A stretch of 64,000 bases of DNA. Source: Verrucomicrobiota bacterium. Its GTDB lineage: Bacteria > Verrucomicrobiota > Verrucomicrobiia > Chthoniobacterales > JACTMZ01. The position numbers and the translations under genes were made by a program. The notes beneath the pieces were generated by a model that was given only the letters and a program-made list of their open reading frames with translations, made no database searches and was not told the DNA's origin. Of the stretch, positions 30,189 through 39,201 are shown one piece after another. Position 1 is the stretch's first letter. Each line of letters begins with the position of its first letter. The stretch is taken from assembly GCA_027624625.1 (NCBI GenBank), contig JAQBWH010000004.1:1-64000 (forward strand), given 5' to 3'.

Positions 30189-31379
30189 TTGCTGAAGAAT
30201 CCCTTGATCATTGGAGGCGGACTGGTCGGCTTGGCTACGGCTTGGCAATTGTTGCGGTCAGGGCGCGTCCGAGCCCTCACTTTACTCGAGAAGGAATCCT
30301 CGGTCGGGTCCCATCAAAGCACCCACAACAGCGGGGTACTCCACGCCGGGCTTTATTACCGGCCGGGCTCGCTCAAGGCGCGTTTGGCCGTCGAGGGCAT
30401 CCGGGCCATGACCGCCTACTGCCGCGAAAAAAACATTCCGCATGAAATCTGCGGCAAGGTGGTTGTGGCCGTCGACGCCGGCGAAGTCCCACGCTTGCAC
30501 GAGCTCGAAGCCCGTGGACGGGCCAACGGCCTCACCGGGTTGCGCCGGCTCGATCGCGAAGGGTTGCGGGAAATGGAACCGCATGCGGTTGGTGTGGCTG
30601 CCTTGCACGTGCCGGAGGAGGGCATTGTTGACTACGCCGCCGTCTGCCAGTCCCTGCGTGAGGACCTTCTGGTTATGGGCGGCTGCGTGGTGACCGGCGC
30701 GGAAGTCACGGGCCTCACCGAGACGCCGGATGGTTGGACGGCCGAAACGCGGGCCGGCGATTTTTCCGGCGACTTCCTGGTCAACTGCGCTGGCCTGCAG
30801 AGCGACCGCGTTTGTCGGTTGACCGGTCTCGACCCAGCTGACCAGATCGTTCCCTTCCGTGGAGAGTATTACCGGCTCCGCCCCGAGGCGCTGCGCCTCG
30901 TGCGCCATCTTATTTATCCGGTGCCCGATCCCAAGTTTCCCTTTCTCGGTGTACACTTCACGCGCCTGATCTCCGGCGGCATCGAAGCCGGCCCCAATGC
31001 CGTTTTCGCCTTGGCACGCGAGGCCTACCGCAAAACACAGTGGAACGCGCGCGATTTGGGCGAGGCCCTCGCTTTTCCCGGGCTGTGGAAATTTCTCGCC
31101 CGTCATCCGCGGATGGCGTGGGACGAAGGACGGCGGTCGCTGAGCAAAAGGCTGTTTTGTCAGTCGCTCCAGCGTCTGGTGCCCGACCTGAAGGAGGAGG
31201 ACCTTCTGCCCGGCGGTGCCGGTGTGCGCGCCCAGGCGATTTCTCCGGCCGGAGAATTGGTGCAGGACTTCCGCCTTGTTTCCGGACCGCGGGCCCTTCA
31301 CGTGGTCAACGCCCCCAGTCCGGCCGCGACGGCCAGCCTTGCCATCGGCCTTGAGGTGATGGAACGCATTGCAGCGTGA
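30189..31379 (+). CDS. lhgO: L-2-hydroxyglutarate oxidase (FAD-dependent)
   Basis: 'LIIGGGLVGLATAWQLL', 'LLEKESSVGSHQSTHNSGVLHAGLYYRPGSLKARLAVEG', 'NCAGLQSDRV', 'PFRGEYYRL'; TTG start. Confidence 0.88.
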   Translation: MLKNPLIIGGGLVGLATAWQLLRSGRVRALTLLEKESSVGSHQSTHNSGVLHAGLYYRPGSLKARLAVEGIRAMTAYCREKNIPHEICGKVVVAVDAGEVPRLHELEARGRANGLTGLRRLDREGLREMEPHAVGVAALHVPEEGIVDYAAVCQSLREDLLVMGGCVVTGAEVTGLTETPDGWTAETRAGDFSGDFLVNCAGLQSDRVCRLTGLDPADQIVPFRGEYYRLRPEALRLVRHLIYPVPDPKFPFLGVHFTRLISGGIEAGPNAVFALAREAYRKTQWNARDLGEALAFPGLWKFLARHPRMAWDEGRRSLSKRLFCQSLQRLVPDLKEEDLLPGGAGVRAQAISPAGELVQDFRLVSGPRALHVVNAPSPAATASLAIGLEVMERIAA

Positions 31380-31410
31380 CGAGAGGCTTCCCCATCAATA
31401 CACTTATCTG

Positions 31411-32481
31411 GTGAAAATTTTGTTGTTTTTGAGCCTGTTGGTTCTCCCGCTGGCCTCCGTGAGGGGCGAATCGATCGAGTTGCGCGACGGAACAAAAATC
31501 GATGGGAAAATTATTTTTGTCAGCAAGGAGAAGGTGCTCATGGAAGTCCAGACCAGTCCGGCAATCCGCGAGGAAATGTCCTACCCGCGATCCGAAGTGG
31601 CCAAGATCCAGCGCGCCACTCAGGACGATGTCGCTTATGCCGAGGTGGCGGCTTTTTCGGTCCCGTCCACGGCCGACAACCCCGCGGTCTACGACGCGCC
31701 ACTGGCAAGGGTGCGCTTCTTCATGAAAAATTACGCCTATAGCAAGCACATGCCGGAAGCGCGCAAATTGGCCGCGACCTTTGAGACTGATCGTGCGCGC
31801 TTGGTCGCCGGTGAGGTCAAGCTCGACGGAGTCTGGTTTGCCGCGGATGCCTCCCCGGCCGAGCGGACCGAACTCGGCGGCCGGGTGCAGTTGGCCAAGA
31901 TGAAGGATTCCTCGGATCCGGTGGCCGCCATGTCCGCCTTCGAGGTTCTCGAGAAAGACCACAACACTTCTTCGGCTTATCCGGAGTCGGTTAAAGTGGC
32001 GCGTGATTCTTTGGTCAAACTTCGCGCGGGCCTGGTCCGGGCGCGGGCGGATCTCGAACGTCGCATCCGTGAGCAAGAACAGGGGCTGAACTTGGCCAGT
32101 GAGGATCGTCGCCTGCAGATCGAGCAGGGCATCGCGCAGGAGAAGTCCGCCATCCAAGCGCAGATCGAGCGGGTCAAGCAAAGCGGGAGCAAGTGGGTGC
32201 CTGTCCTTTCGGACACCAAGGTTCTCGATGATTTATCCAGCCTGGTGAATAGCGAGGAAACAAGGCTGGCCAAGATCGACACCGCGACCCTTGCTGCCGG
32301 GGCGGCCGCAGCGAACGAAGCACAGCGACAACTGGCTGCGGGCAATCTATCCGCGGCCAAGGCCAATCTCGAGCAGGCGCAGAAACTCTGGTCCCAGCAT
32401 GTTCTGCTTGCCTCCTTGCAAGAATCGCTCAAAAAAGCCGAAGCCGCCGCCCAAGGCGGGAACCAGCCACCCCGCCCATGA
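31411..32481 (+). CDS. Exported protein with N-terminal small beta-barrel-like 'DG..GKI' motif and coiled-coil C-terminus
   Basis: GTG start; signal peptide 'VKILLFLSLLVLPLASVRG'; 'IELRDGTKIDGKIIFVSKEKVLMEVQ..YPRSEVAKIQ'; C-terminal charged/Ala-rich segment. Confidence 0.6.
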   Translation: MKILLFLSLLVLPLASVRGESIELRDGTKIDGKIIFVSKEKVLMEVQTSPAIREEMSYPRSEVAKIQRATQDDVAYAEVAAFSVPSTADNPAVYDAPLARVRFFMKNYAYSKHMPEARKLAATFETDRARLVAGEVKLDGVWFAADASPAERTELGGRVQLAKMKDSSDPVAAMSAFEVLEKDHNTSSAYPESVKVARDSLVKLRAGLVRARADLERRIREQEQGLNLASEDRRLQIEQGIAQEKSAIQAQIERVKQSGSKWVPVLSDTKVLDDLSSLVNSEETRLAKIDTATLAAGAAAANEAQRQLAAGNLSAAKANLEQAQKLWSQHVLLASLQESLKKAEAAAQGGNQPPRP

Positions 32482-33065
32482 TCCGCTCCGCCAGCGTCAA
32501 AAGGAAAACGAAGGAAACCGACATTGAATTGCGTTTCGTCGTCGATGGCACCGGCAAGGCGGAGATTTCCACCGGAGTGGGCTTCTTTGACCACATGCTC
32601 GAGCTTTTCAGCAAACACGGACTCTTTGACCTCGAGCTCAAGGCGAAAGGTGATCTCAAGGTCGACGCGCATCACACGGTCGAGGATGTCGGCCTGGCCC
32701 TCGGCCAAGCCTTGCGCGAGGCGCTCGGCGACAAGAAGGGGCTTTGCCGTTACGGATGGTGTCTCTTGCCGATGGACGACGCGTTGGCCCGCATCGCCCT
32801 CGACTGCAGCGGGCGTCCATACCTTGCCTATGAGGCACCGGAGGAAGCGGGGTCGATCGGGGATTTTCCCTTCCAGCTGCTCGAGGAGTTTTTCCGCGCC
32901 TTCTCCGTGCAGGGCGGCCTCAATCTGCATGTCGCCCTGCTCGATGGGCGCGACACGCACCATATGGCGGAAGCGGTGTTCAAGGGGGTGGCCCGAGCAT
33001 TGGACCAAGCCACGCGGATCGATCCGCGGGTCGAGGGTGTGCCCAGCACCAAAGGACAGCTCTGA
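32478..33065 (+). CDS. hisB: Imidazoleglycerol-phosphate dehydratase
   Basis: 'GVGFFDHMLELFSKHGLFDLELKAKGDLKVDAHHTVEDVGLALGQAL'. Confidence 0.97.
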   Translation: MIRSASVKRKTKETDIELRFVVDGTGKAEISTGVGFFDHMLELFSKHGLFDLELKAKGDLKVDAHHTVEDVGLALGQALREALGDKKGLCRYGWCLLPMDDALARIALDCSGRPYLAYEAPEEAGSIGDFPFQLLEEFFRAFSVQGGLNLHVALLDGRDTHHMAEAVFKGVARALDQATRIDPRVEGVPSTKGQL

Positions 33066-33068
33066 TCC

Positions 33069-33707
33069 ATGGTTTCTCCGCCACTCGTGGCCATGATCGA
33101 CTATGGCAGCGGCAACTTGCGCAGCGTGGAGAAAGCGTTGCAACACGCCGGTGCCGTGGTCAAGCGCTGCGACTCGCCGGCGGGTCTCGAGGACTGTGCG
33201 GCGGTCGTGCTTCCCGGGGTGGGGTCCTTCGGTGATTGCGCTTGTAGCCTCGAGGAGCGCGGGTTGACCGGTCCGTTGCGTGCGTGGTTGGCGGCGGACC
33301 GTCCCTACCTCGGGATTTGCCTCGGCTACCAAATTCTTTTCGAGGGCAGCGAGGAATCTCCCGGAGTTTCCGGCCTCGCCCATTGGGCGGGGCACGTGGT
33401 GCGTTTTCCTTCCTTTCCCGGGCTGAAGGTGCCGCACATCGGCTGGAACAATTTGCTTTTGCGTGCCCCGGACGCGTTCTTCACGGCGCTGATGGATCCG
33501 ACCTTCGCTTATTTTGTGCACTCCTTTTATCCCCGGCCGGCGGAGGCCGGGATGACCACCGCCGCTTCCATCCACGGCGTCGAGTTTGCCGCCGCATGCC
33601 GCCGCGGGAAGGTTCGTGGCGTGCAGTTCCACCCGGAAAAAAGCCAGGCCGCCGGATTGCGCATGTTGGAGAATTTTGTCGCCGAAATTCGCGAGGGAAA
33701 ATTCTAA
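33069..33707 (+). CDS. hisH: Imidazole glycerol phosphate synthase subunit HisH
   Basis: 'MIDYGSGNLRSVEKAL', 'VLPGVGSFGDC', 'LGICLGYQILFEGSEE', 'GVQFHPEKSQ'. Confidence 0.96.
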   Translation: MVSPPLVAMIDYGSGNLRSVEKALQHAGAVVKRCDSPAGLEDCAAVVLPGVGSFGDCACSLEERGLTGPLRAWLAADRPYLGICLGYQILFEGSEESPGVSGLAHWAGHVVRFPSFPGLKVPHIGWNNLLLRAPDAFFTALMDPTFAYFVHSFYPRPAEAGMTTAASIHGVEFAAACRRGKVRGVQFHPEKSQAAGLRMLENFVAEIREGKF

Positions 33708-34432
33708 TGCTTCTTTACCCGGCAATTGATCTGATGGGAGGCCAAGCGGTGCGTTTGCGCCAAGGGCGGGCCGAGGACAAGACGGTCTACTCCGACGACC
33801 CGGTCGGTGTCGCGCTTGAGTGGGTGGCGCGAGGTGGCGACTGGCTTCATGTCGTAGACCTCGATGCCGCCTTCACGGGCGAACTATCGAATTTGGAACT
33901 AGTGCGCCGTATGGCCGGGGCAATCGGCATTCCGGTGCAACTCGGCGGCGGCATCCGCGATGAGGCGGCCATCGGCCGCGCCTTAGATGCCGGGGTGGCG
34001 CGTGTCGTGGTCGGCACCCGGGCGACAGCGGGAGATAATTTTGTGGCGCACGCCGTGCAGCGTTTTGGAGGGGATAAAATTGCCGTGGGCATCGATGCCC
34101 GCGACGGATTCGTGGCCGTGCGGGGTTGGACCGAGGGCACGAAAATCAAAGCCCTCGATCTGGCCAAACAGGCAGGCGAATGGGGAGTGGGGGCGGTAAT
34201 CTATACGGACATCGCCACCGATGGAATGTTGCAAGGGCCTAATATAAATGCTGTTGCATCAGTGGTAACAGGAAGCAAAGCGCCGGTCATTGCGAGCGGA
34301 GGTGTCTCGTCGGCCTCCGATCTTCGCGTCCTGGCTCATATCGAGGGGCTCTCGGGAGCGATTATCGGCAAGGCGCTCTTTGACGGGCTCATCAAGGGCC
34401 ATCTGCGAGCCGCGCTGGCTGAGGGAGATTAG
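33707..34432 (+). CDS. hisA: HisA isomerase (ProFAR isomerase)
   Basis: 'LYPAIDLMGGQAVRLRQGRAEDKTVYSDDPV', 'VQLGGGIRDE', 'TDIATDGMLQGPN'; overlaps hisH stop as TAATG. Confidence 0.96.
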   Translation: MLLYPAIDLMGGQAVRLRQGRAEDKTVYSDDPVGVALEWVARGGDWLHVVDLDAAFTGELSNLELVRRMAGAIGIPVQLGGGIRDEAAIGRALDAGVARVVVGTRATAGDNFVAHAVQRFGGDKIAVGIDARDGFVAVRGWTEGTKIKALDLAKQAGEWGVGAVIYTDIATDGMLQGPNINAVASVVTGSKAPVIASGGVSSASDLRVLAHIEGLSGAIIGKALFDGLIKGHLRAALAEGD

Positions 34433-34485
34433 TAAGTGGGCAGATTCGCCTTGATGTCTGTCTGCACCTCTGATCCCTTCATCGC

Positions 34486-34908
34486 ATGACACGTATTGTG
34501 CTCGTCGCTTCGACCCTCGGCCTTGCCGCCGGCTTTTTGGCCGCCTGCTCGCCGGAGAAACCCCCAACCACCCAACGCAATCGTTATGGTTTTGGTGGCA
34601 CGCAAACTCTTCCGGAGCAACAGGCGCAAACCGCCGCCGGTTTGCCGCCCTTGACCGGTGTGGATTCTAGCGCTGGCCTGACCGATGCGGCCCTGGTCAA
34701 CCCGATCCCGAATCCCACGCCCGTCCCTTTGCCGCCGCCGGTCAGCTTGCCGACGCCTGAAATCTCATACGGCATCCCTGTGCCCGGAAAGCCCGGCTTT
34801 GTGACCAGCCCCCACGCCCCACAGGCCGGGTTCGTCGACGTGCGCGGCTTTCCGCCGGGCACCGAAGTGAAAGATCCTTACACCGGCAGGATTTTCCTCG
34901 TTCCCTGA
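34486..34908 (+). CDS. Proline-rich putative lipoprotein
   Basis: Lipobox-like 'LAAGFLAACSPEKPP'; Pro-rich 'NPIPNPTPVPLPPPVSLPTPEISYGIPVPGKPGFVTSPHAPQAGFVDVRGFPPGTEVKDPYTGRIFLVP'. Confidence 0.65.
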   Translation: MTRIVLVASTLGLAAGFLAACSPEKPPTTQRNRYGFGGTQTLPEQQAQTAAGLPPLTGVDSSAGLTDAALVNPIPNPTPVPLPPPVSLPTPEISYGIPVPGKPGFVTSPHAPQAGFVDVRGFPPGTEVKDPYTGRIFLVP

Positions 34909-34940
34909 CGCGGAATTTTCCGGCGTGAGGTTCGCACCTT

Positions 34941-34962
34941 GACCTGCTAAATCTTGCAGGTC
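34941..34962. promoter_or_regulatory. Perfect dyad GACCTGC-TAAATCTT-GCAGGTC directly abutting the tyrA start codon
   Basis: Inverted repeat read from sequence; right arm covers the ribosome-binding position. Confidence 0.4.
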
Positions 34963-35826
34963 ATGCCGAATCTGCCCGCTTCCATTGCCGTTTTTGGTCC
35001 GGGTCTGATGGGCGGATCTCTCCTCATGGCACTGCGTCGGCACAGCCCGCAGACCAAACTTGGTGCATGGGCCCGCCGGGCCGTGGCCGTTGAGGAAGTG
35101 CGGGCGGGCGGACTCATCGATTTCGGTGGAACGGATGCCGCGAGTGTGGCCGCCGATTGCGACCTTGCCGTTCTTTGCCTTCCGGTTGATCGGCTCTCGG
35201 ACGTGGCCGAGGCGATCAAAGATGCCCTTCCGCCGCATGCGGTCATCACCGATGTGGGCAGCGTGAAGAAACCCGTGGTCGACCAACTGGAAGCAACATT
35301 TGCCCGCAACGGAAATTTTGTCGGCAGCCATCCCATGTGCGGTTCGGAGGCCGCCGGACTGGCGGCTGCCCATGCGGATCTTTACACCGGTGCGCTGTGT
35401 GTCGTCACCCCGACTGCGCGCTCGAGACCGGAGGCCGTGCGCAGTGTCGCCGCCTTGTGGAGTTCGGTCGGCGCGCGGATTCTCGAGATGGAGCCGACGG
35501 AACATGACTGCGCCGCGGCCTCCGTCAGCCATGTTCCCCACTTGATCGCTGCTTTACTGGTCGAATTGGCCGCTCGCGGCAGCGCGTCCGCGCGGCAACT
35601 CTGCGCCGGTGGATTTCGTGATACCACCCGCATCGCTTCGGGCTCGGCCGACCTTTGGACCGCCATTCTGGAGTCGAACCGTGCCGAGGTGATTGATGCC
35701 CTGCGCACTTTTGCCGGTTCGGTTGAAGAAGTCATTGAAGTCATCGAAAAGAACGATGTGGCATCGCTCCGTGATCTGCTTGTGCGCGCCGCAGCGAACC
35801 GCGCCGAAATGTTATCCGTCCCATAA
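34963..35826 (+). CDS. tyrA: Prephenate dehydrogenase
   Basis: 'AVFGPGLMGGSLLMALRR', 'VITDVGSVKKPVVDQLE', 'GSHPMCGSEAAGLAAA'. Confidence 0.92.
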   Translation: MPNLPASIAVFGPGLMGGSLLMALRRHSPQTKLGAWARRAVAVEEVRAGGLIDFGGTDAASVAADCDLAVLCLPVDRLSDVAEAIKDALPPHAVITDVGSVKKPVVDQLEATFARNGNFVGSHPMCGSEAAGLAAAHADLYTGALCVVTPTARSRPEAVRSVAALWSSVGARILEMEPTEHDCAAASVSHVPHLIAALLVELAARGSASARQLCAGGFRDTTRIASGSADLWTAILESNRAEVIDALRTFAGSVEEVIEVIEKNDVASLRDLLVRAAANRAEMLSVP

Positions 35827-35828
35827 TC

Positions 35829-37118
35829 GTGGAGATCCGTGTACATCGCGCGCCGCGCATCGAGGCGGATATCCGCGTTCCCGGAGACAAGAGCATCTCC
35901 CATCGCTCCGCCCTGCTCGCCGCGCTCTCCGATGGAATATGCCATTTGGGCAACTACCTTCGCGGTGAGGATTGTCTCGGCACATTGCGTGTCCTCCGCC
36001 AGTTGGGAGTGGTCATCGAGGAAAAGTCCGATGGCATATTCGCCGTCCGCGGTTGTGCCGGACGCTTCATCGCTCCGGAGTCCGACTTGGATTGCGGAAA
36101 TTCAGGAACGACCATGCGCCTGATGGCGGGTTTGCTCGCGGCGCAGCCTTTTCAATCGCGCCTGACCGGCGATGATTCGCTCTCCCGCCGTCCCATGCGG
36201 CGCGTCATAGAGCCATTAGGTCTCATGGGTGCAAGGCTCCGCACCGAGGGAGAGGGGGATTGCCCACCTCTTGTCATCGAAGGCAGTGTAAGTCTCCAAG
36301 GGATGGAATACCGTCTCCCCGTGGCTAGTGCGCAGGTCAAGAGCTGCGTCCTGCTGGCCGGGCTTCTGGCCGAGGGAAAAACGACGGTCGTCCAGCCGGT
36401 CGCCACGCGCGACCATACCGAGCGCATGCTGGAATACTTCGGTGTGCCCGTGGAGCGAAAGGGTGAGCATATTTCCGTGGTCGGGGGAAATTTGCCGCGG
36501 GCGCGGGATTTTCAAGTACCGGGTGACATTTCGAGCGCCGCTTTCTGGTTGGTTGCCGCCGCGGCGCAGCCGGGGGCTAATGTGGTGGTTCGCGATGTCG
36601 GTTTGAACCCCACGCGGGCCGGCCTGCTTGGCATCCTTCTGCGCATGGGTGCCCGGCTTCGGGAGGAAGAACTCTCCAAAGGACCAGGTGAGCCAGTCGG
36701 CAAAATCGAGATCCTCGGTGCATCGCTGCGAGGAACGACGATTGGGGGCAAAGAAATCCCGAACGTGATCGATGAAATTCCCGTGCTTGCCGTGGCCGGA
36801 GCCCTCGCTTCTGGAACGACAACCATCCGTGACGCCGGAGAACTACGGGTCAAAGAATCCGACCGCCTGGCCGTCGTCGCGCACCACCTCGCCGCGATGG
36901 GCGCCGAGGTTATGGAGACCCCTGATGGTCTGATTATTCACGGCGGCCGTCCCCTGCGCGGGGTTCGGCTGAGCAGCCATGGTGATCATCGCATCGCCAT
37001 GGCCTTCGCCATGGCCGGCCTTTTTGCCGAAGGAGAGACCGTTATTGAGGACGCGCAGTGCGTGGAGACATCTTATCCGGGTTTCGCGGAACAATTGCGG
37101 CGGATGACCCATGAATAA
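35829..37118 (+). CDS. aroA: 3-phosphoshikimate 1-carboxyvinyltransferase (EPSP synthase)
   Basis: 'VPGDKSISHRSALLAALSDG', 'DCGNSGTTMRLMAGLLA', 'DDSLSRRPMRRV', 'GDHRIAMAFAMAGL'; GTG start. Confidence 0.97.
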   Translation: MEIRVHRAPRIEADIRVPGDKSISHRSALLAALSDGICHLGNYLRGEDCLGTLRVLRQLGVVIEEKSDGIFAVRGCAGRFIAPESDLDCGNSGTTMRLMAGLLAAQPFQSRLTGDDSLSRRPMRRVIEPLGLMGARLRTEGEGDCPPLVIEGSVSLQGMEYRLPVASAQVKSCVLLAGLLAEGKTTVVQPVATRDHTERMLEYFGVPVERKGEHISVVGGNLPRARDFQVPGDISSAAFWLVAAAAQPGANVVVRDVGLNPTRAGLLGILLRMGARLREEELSKGPGEPVGKIEILGASLRGTTIGGKEIPNVIDEIPVLAVAGALASGTTTIRDAGELRVKESDRLAVVAHHLAAMGAEVMETPDGLIIHGGRPLRGVRLSSHGDHRIAMAFAMAGLFAEGETVIEDAQCVETSYPGFAEQLRRMTHE

Positions 37119-37791
37119 AGCCGATACTTCATCTTCCACGGTAGTTATAGCGATTGACGGTCCGGCTGCCTCCGGCAAAAGCACCGTGGCCCGCGCACTC
37201 GCCGCCCATCTCGGCTACCGGTTCCTCAATTCCGGAGATCTTTACCGCGCAATCACCTGGGGTTGCCTGAGTCACGGCGTCGACTGCCGCGATACCGGTG
37301 CGGTCGCCATGGCAGTTGGAAACTCGCATGTGGAAGTTGGGTGTGATGGCACGGAATACTACCCGATCGTGGACGGCACCGATCCCCGGGTTCATTTGCG
37401 TCATGCGGCAGTCAATGCCAACGTTTCACCGGTTTCTGCCGTGCCGGCCGTGCGCTATATTCTTTCCGCGGCAATCCGCGCCCACGCCCAAGGACGTCGG
37501 ACGGTCGTCGAGGGGCGAGACATCGGCTCCGCAGTCTTTCCCGAGACTCCTTACAAATTCTATATCGACGCACCGGCGCAGGTTCGCCAACGCCGGAGGC
37601 GCAACCAGGGTCAGACGGAAGAAATTGCCAAGCGTGACCTGATCGACTCCACCCGTTCGACCGATCCCCTGACTATTGCCCCCGGTGCCACGGTGATCGA
37701 CTCGTCGACGTTGGATGTCGAAGGCGTCGTCGCTGCCATGGTGGAAAAACTCCGTGCTCAAGGATTAGTTTTTGATCGAACCCGCCGATGA
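37111..37791 (+). CDS. cmk: Cytidylate kinase
   Basis: 'VVIAIDGPAASGKSTVARALAAHLGYRFLNSGDLYRAITW', 'VVEGRDIGSAVFPETPYKFYIDA'. Confidence 0.96.
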   Translation: MNKADTSSSTVVIAIDGPAASGKSTVARALAAHLGYRFLNSGDLYRAITWGCLSHGVDCRDTGAVAMAVGNSHVEVGCDGTEYYPIVDGTDPRVHLRHAAVNANVSPVSAVPAVRYILSAAIRAHAQGRRTVVEGRDIGSAVFPETPYKFYIDAPAQVRQRRRRNQGQTEEIAKRDLIDSTRSTDPLTIAPGATVIDSSTLDVEGVVAAMVEKLRAQGLVFDRTRR

Positions 37792-37803
37792 AGCGCGCCC
37801 GCC

Positions 37804-37883
37804 AAGGTAGGGCGCGGCGTCCCCGACGCGCTGTCCGCAATCCGAGTCAGACCACGCGGCCAGTCCGGAGGCCCAGACCTACC
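37804..37883. repeat. Dispersed palindromic intergenic repeat, copy 1
   Basis: AAGGTAGGGCGCGGCGTCCCCGACGCGCTGTC...CACGCGGC..GTCCGGAGGCC..ACCTACC; resembles copy at 60260-60336. Confidence 0.8.
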
Positions 37884-37909
37884 ACCACTTTCCCCTGTCC
37901 CGCCCCGCC

Positions 37910-38521
37910 ATGCAGCAACGAATGACATGCTGGTATTTGCTCGGCTATTCGCTGAGCAAGGCCATGGCCAAAACTTTTTTCCGTTACCGGGTGACCGGCG
38001 CGGAGAACATGATCGAAGAAGGTCCCTGCATCATTGCGGCCAACCATTGCAGCAATCTTGACCCTCCTTTGGTTGGTATCGCCTGCAAAAGGGCTATCCA
38101 TTACCTTGGGAAAAAATCCCTTTTCGACTGGCCTGTTCTCGGCCCCATCTTTCCTCAGCTTAATGTCATCCCCGTCGACCAAAAAAACGCCGCCCGCAGC
38201 GCGCTGATGGGCGCCATCCGTGTGGTGAAAAGTGGTGGCGCCGTTCTTATTTTTCCCGAAGGAAGCAGAAGCCCGGATGGAAAGTTGCAAGCGGCCCAGC
38301 CCGGCATAGGAATGATCGTGGCCAAGACCGGTGCTCCGGTGGTGCCGGTGCGCGTCAGTGGATCGTTCGAGGCACTCCCGCGGCACCGAAGAGTACCCCG
38401 CTGCGCCCAAATCGAAGTCACGGCAGGCAGAGCAATGTACTTTCCGCTAACAAAATTACCAAACCGTGGATTTTATGACACGGTCAGTAATGAAGTCATG
38501 GACGCGATCGGGGCGTTGTAA
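37910..38521 (+). CDS. plsC: 1-acyl-sn-glycerol-3-phosphate acyltransferase (PlsC family)
   Basis: 'IIAANHCSNLDPPLVGIACKRAIHYLGKKSLF', 'LIFPEGSRSPDGKLQAAQPGIGMIV'. Confidence 0.93.
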   Translation: MQQRMTCWYLLGYSLSKAMAKTFFRYRVTGAENMIEEGPCIIAANHCSNLDPPLVGIACKRAIHYLGKKSLFDWPVLGPIFPQLNVIPVDQKNAARSALMGAIRVVKSGGAVLIFPEGSRSPDGKLQAAQPGIGMIVAKTGAPVVPVRVSGSFEALPRHRRVPRCAQIEVTAGRAMYFPLTKLPNRGFYDTVSNEVMDAIGAL

Positions 38522-38535
38522 AAAGGCTTGGGCAA

Positions 38536-39159
38536 TCAGTTTGCCACTGGGACAAATTCGCCAATTAAATTCGTGAAGGAAGATCCGACCTGGCGGGGTT
38601 GGAGAGAATTCACAGAACCATCCATGCGGACGACCACAAAACCTTTATCGCCAAAGGGAAGGGCGTTGGGGTCAAGAGTCGTACCGCCCTGCGCTGAGTT
38701 GGTAAAGTTCGACGTGCTGAACAGAACAGTGTTACCGTTATTCGTTGCAGATACTTGGTAAAGGATGACGGCTCTCCCGTTTTCTTTCACACCCGGTTGC
38801 AGACTGCTAAGGTCCGCATTGGCCGGTATGGTGAGGCCGGGAGCACTGAGCATCTTTATCATGTCGTTAGTCTTCATAAAGTGAGGAACGGCATTGGTTA
38901 CCCAGCCGGCCCAAGTTTTGGACGGCAAATCGCCAGGCCAGCCGATATTGGTGTCACCAGTAGTTATACTATCCAAGTTCATCTGGAGGGCAACAGCGTG
39001 CAATTGTCTAAGGTTGTTGACTGATGTTGATATTTGGCCACGGTTGAGCGCACTAGTGATGGCGGGGATGGCAAGCGAAGCCAAAATGGCGATGATCGAA
39101 ATAACGACCAAAAGTTCAATGAGAGTGAAGGCCTGAAGGGAGCGGCGGAGTAATTTCAT
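38536..39159 (-). CDS. Type II/IV prepilin-type N-terminal methylation domain protein (pseudopilin)
   Basis: 'QAFTLIELLVVISIIAILASLAIPAITSALNRGQISTSVNNLRQLH'. Confidence 0.93.
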   Translation of the reverse strand: MKLLRRSLQAFTLIELLVVISIIAILASLAIPAITSALNRGQISTSVNNLRQLHAVALQMNLDSITTGDTNIGWPGDLPSKTWAGWVTNAVPHFMKTNDMIKMLSAPGLTIPANADLSSLQPGVKENGRAVILYQVSATNNGNTVLFSTSNFTNSAQGGTTLDPNALPFGDKGFVVVRMDGSVNSLQPRQVGSSFTNLIGEFVPVAN

Positions 39160-39201
39160 GGGATGGAAGTAAATAATACAGGTTAAGGCCTAACACAACC
39201 A

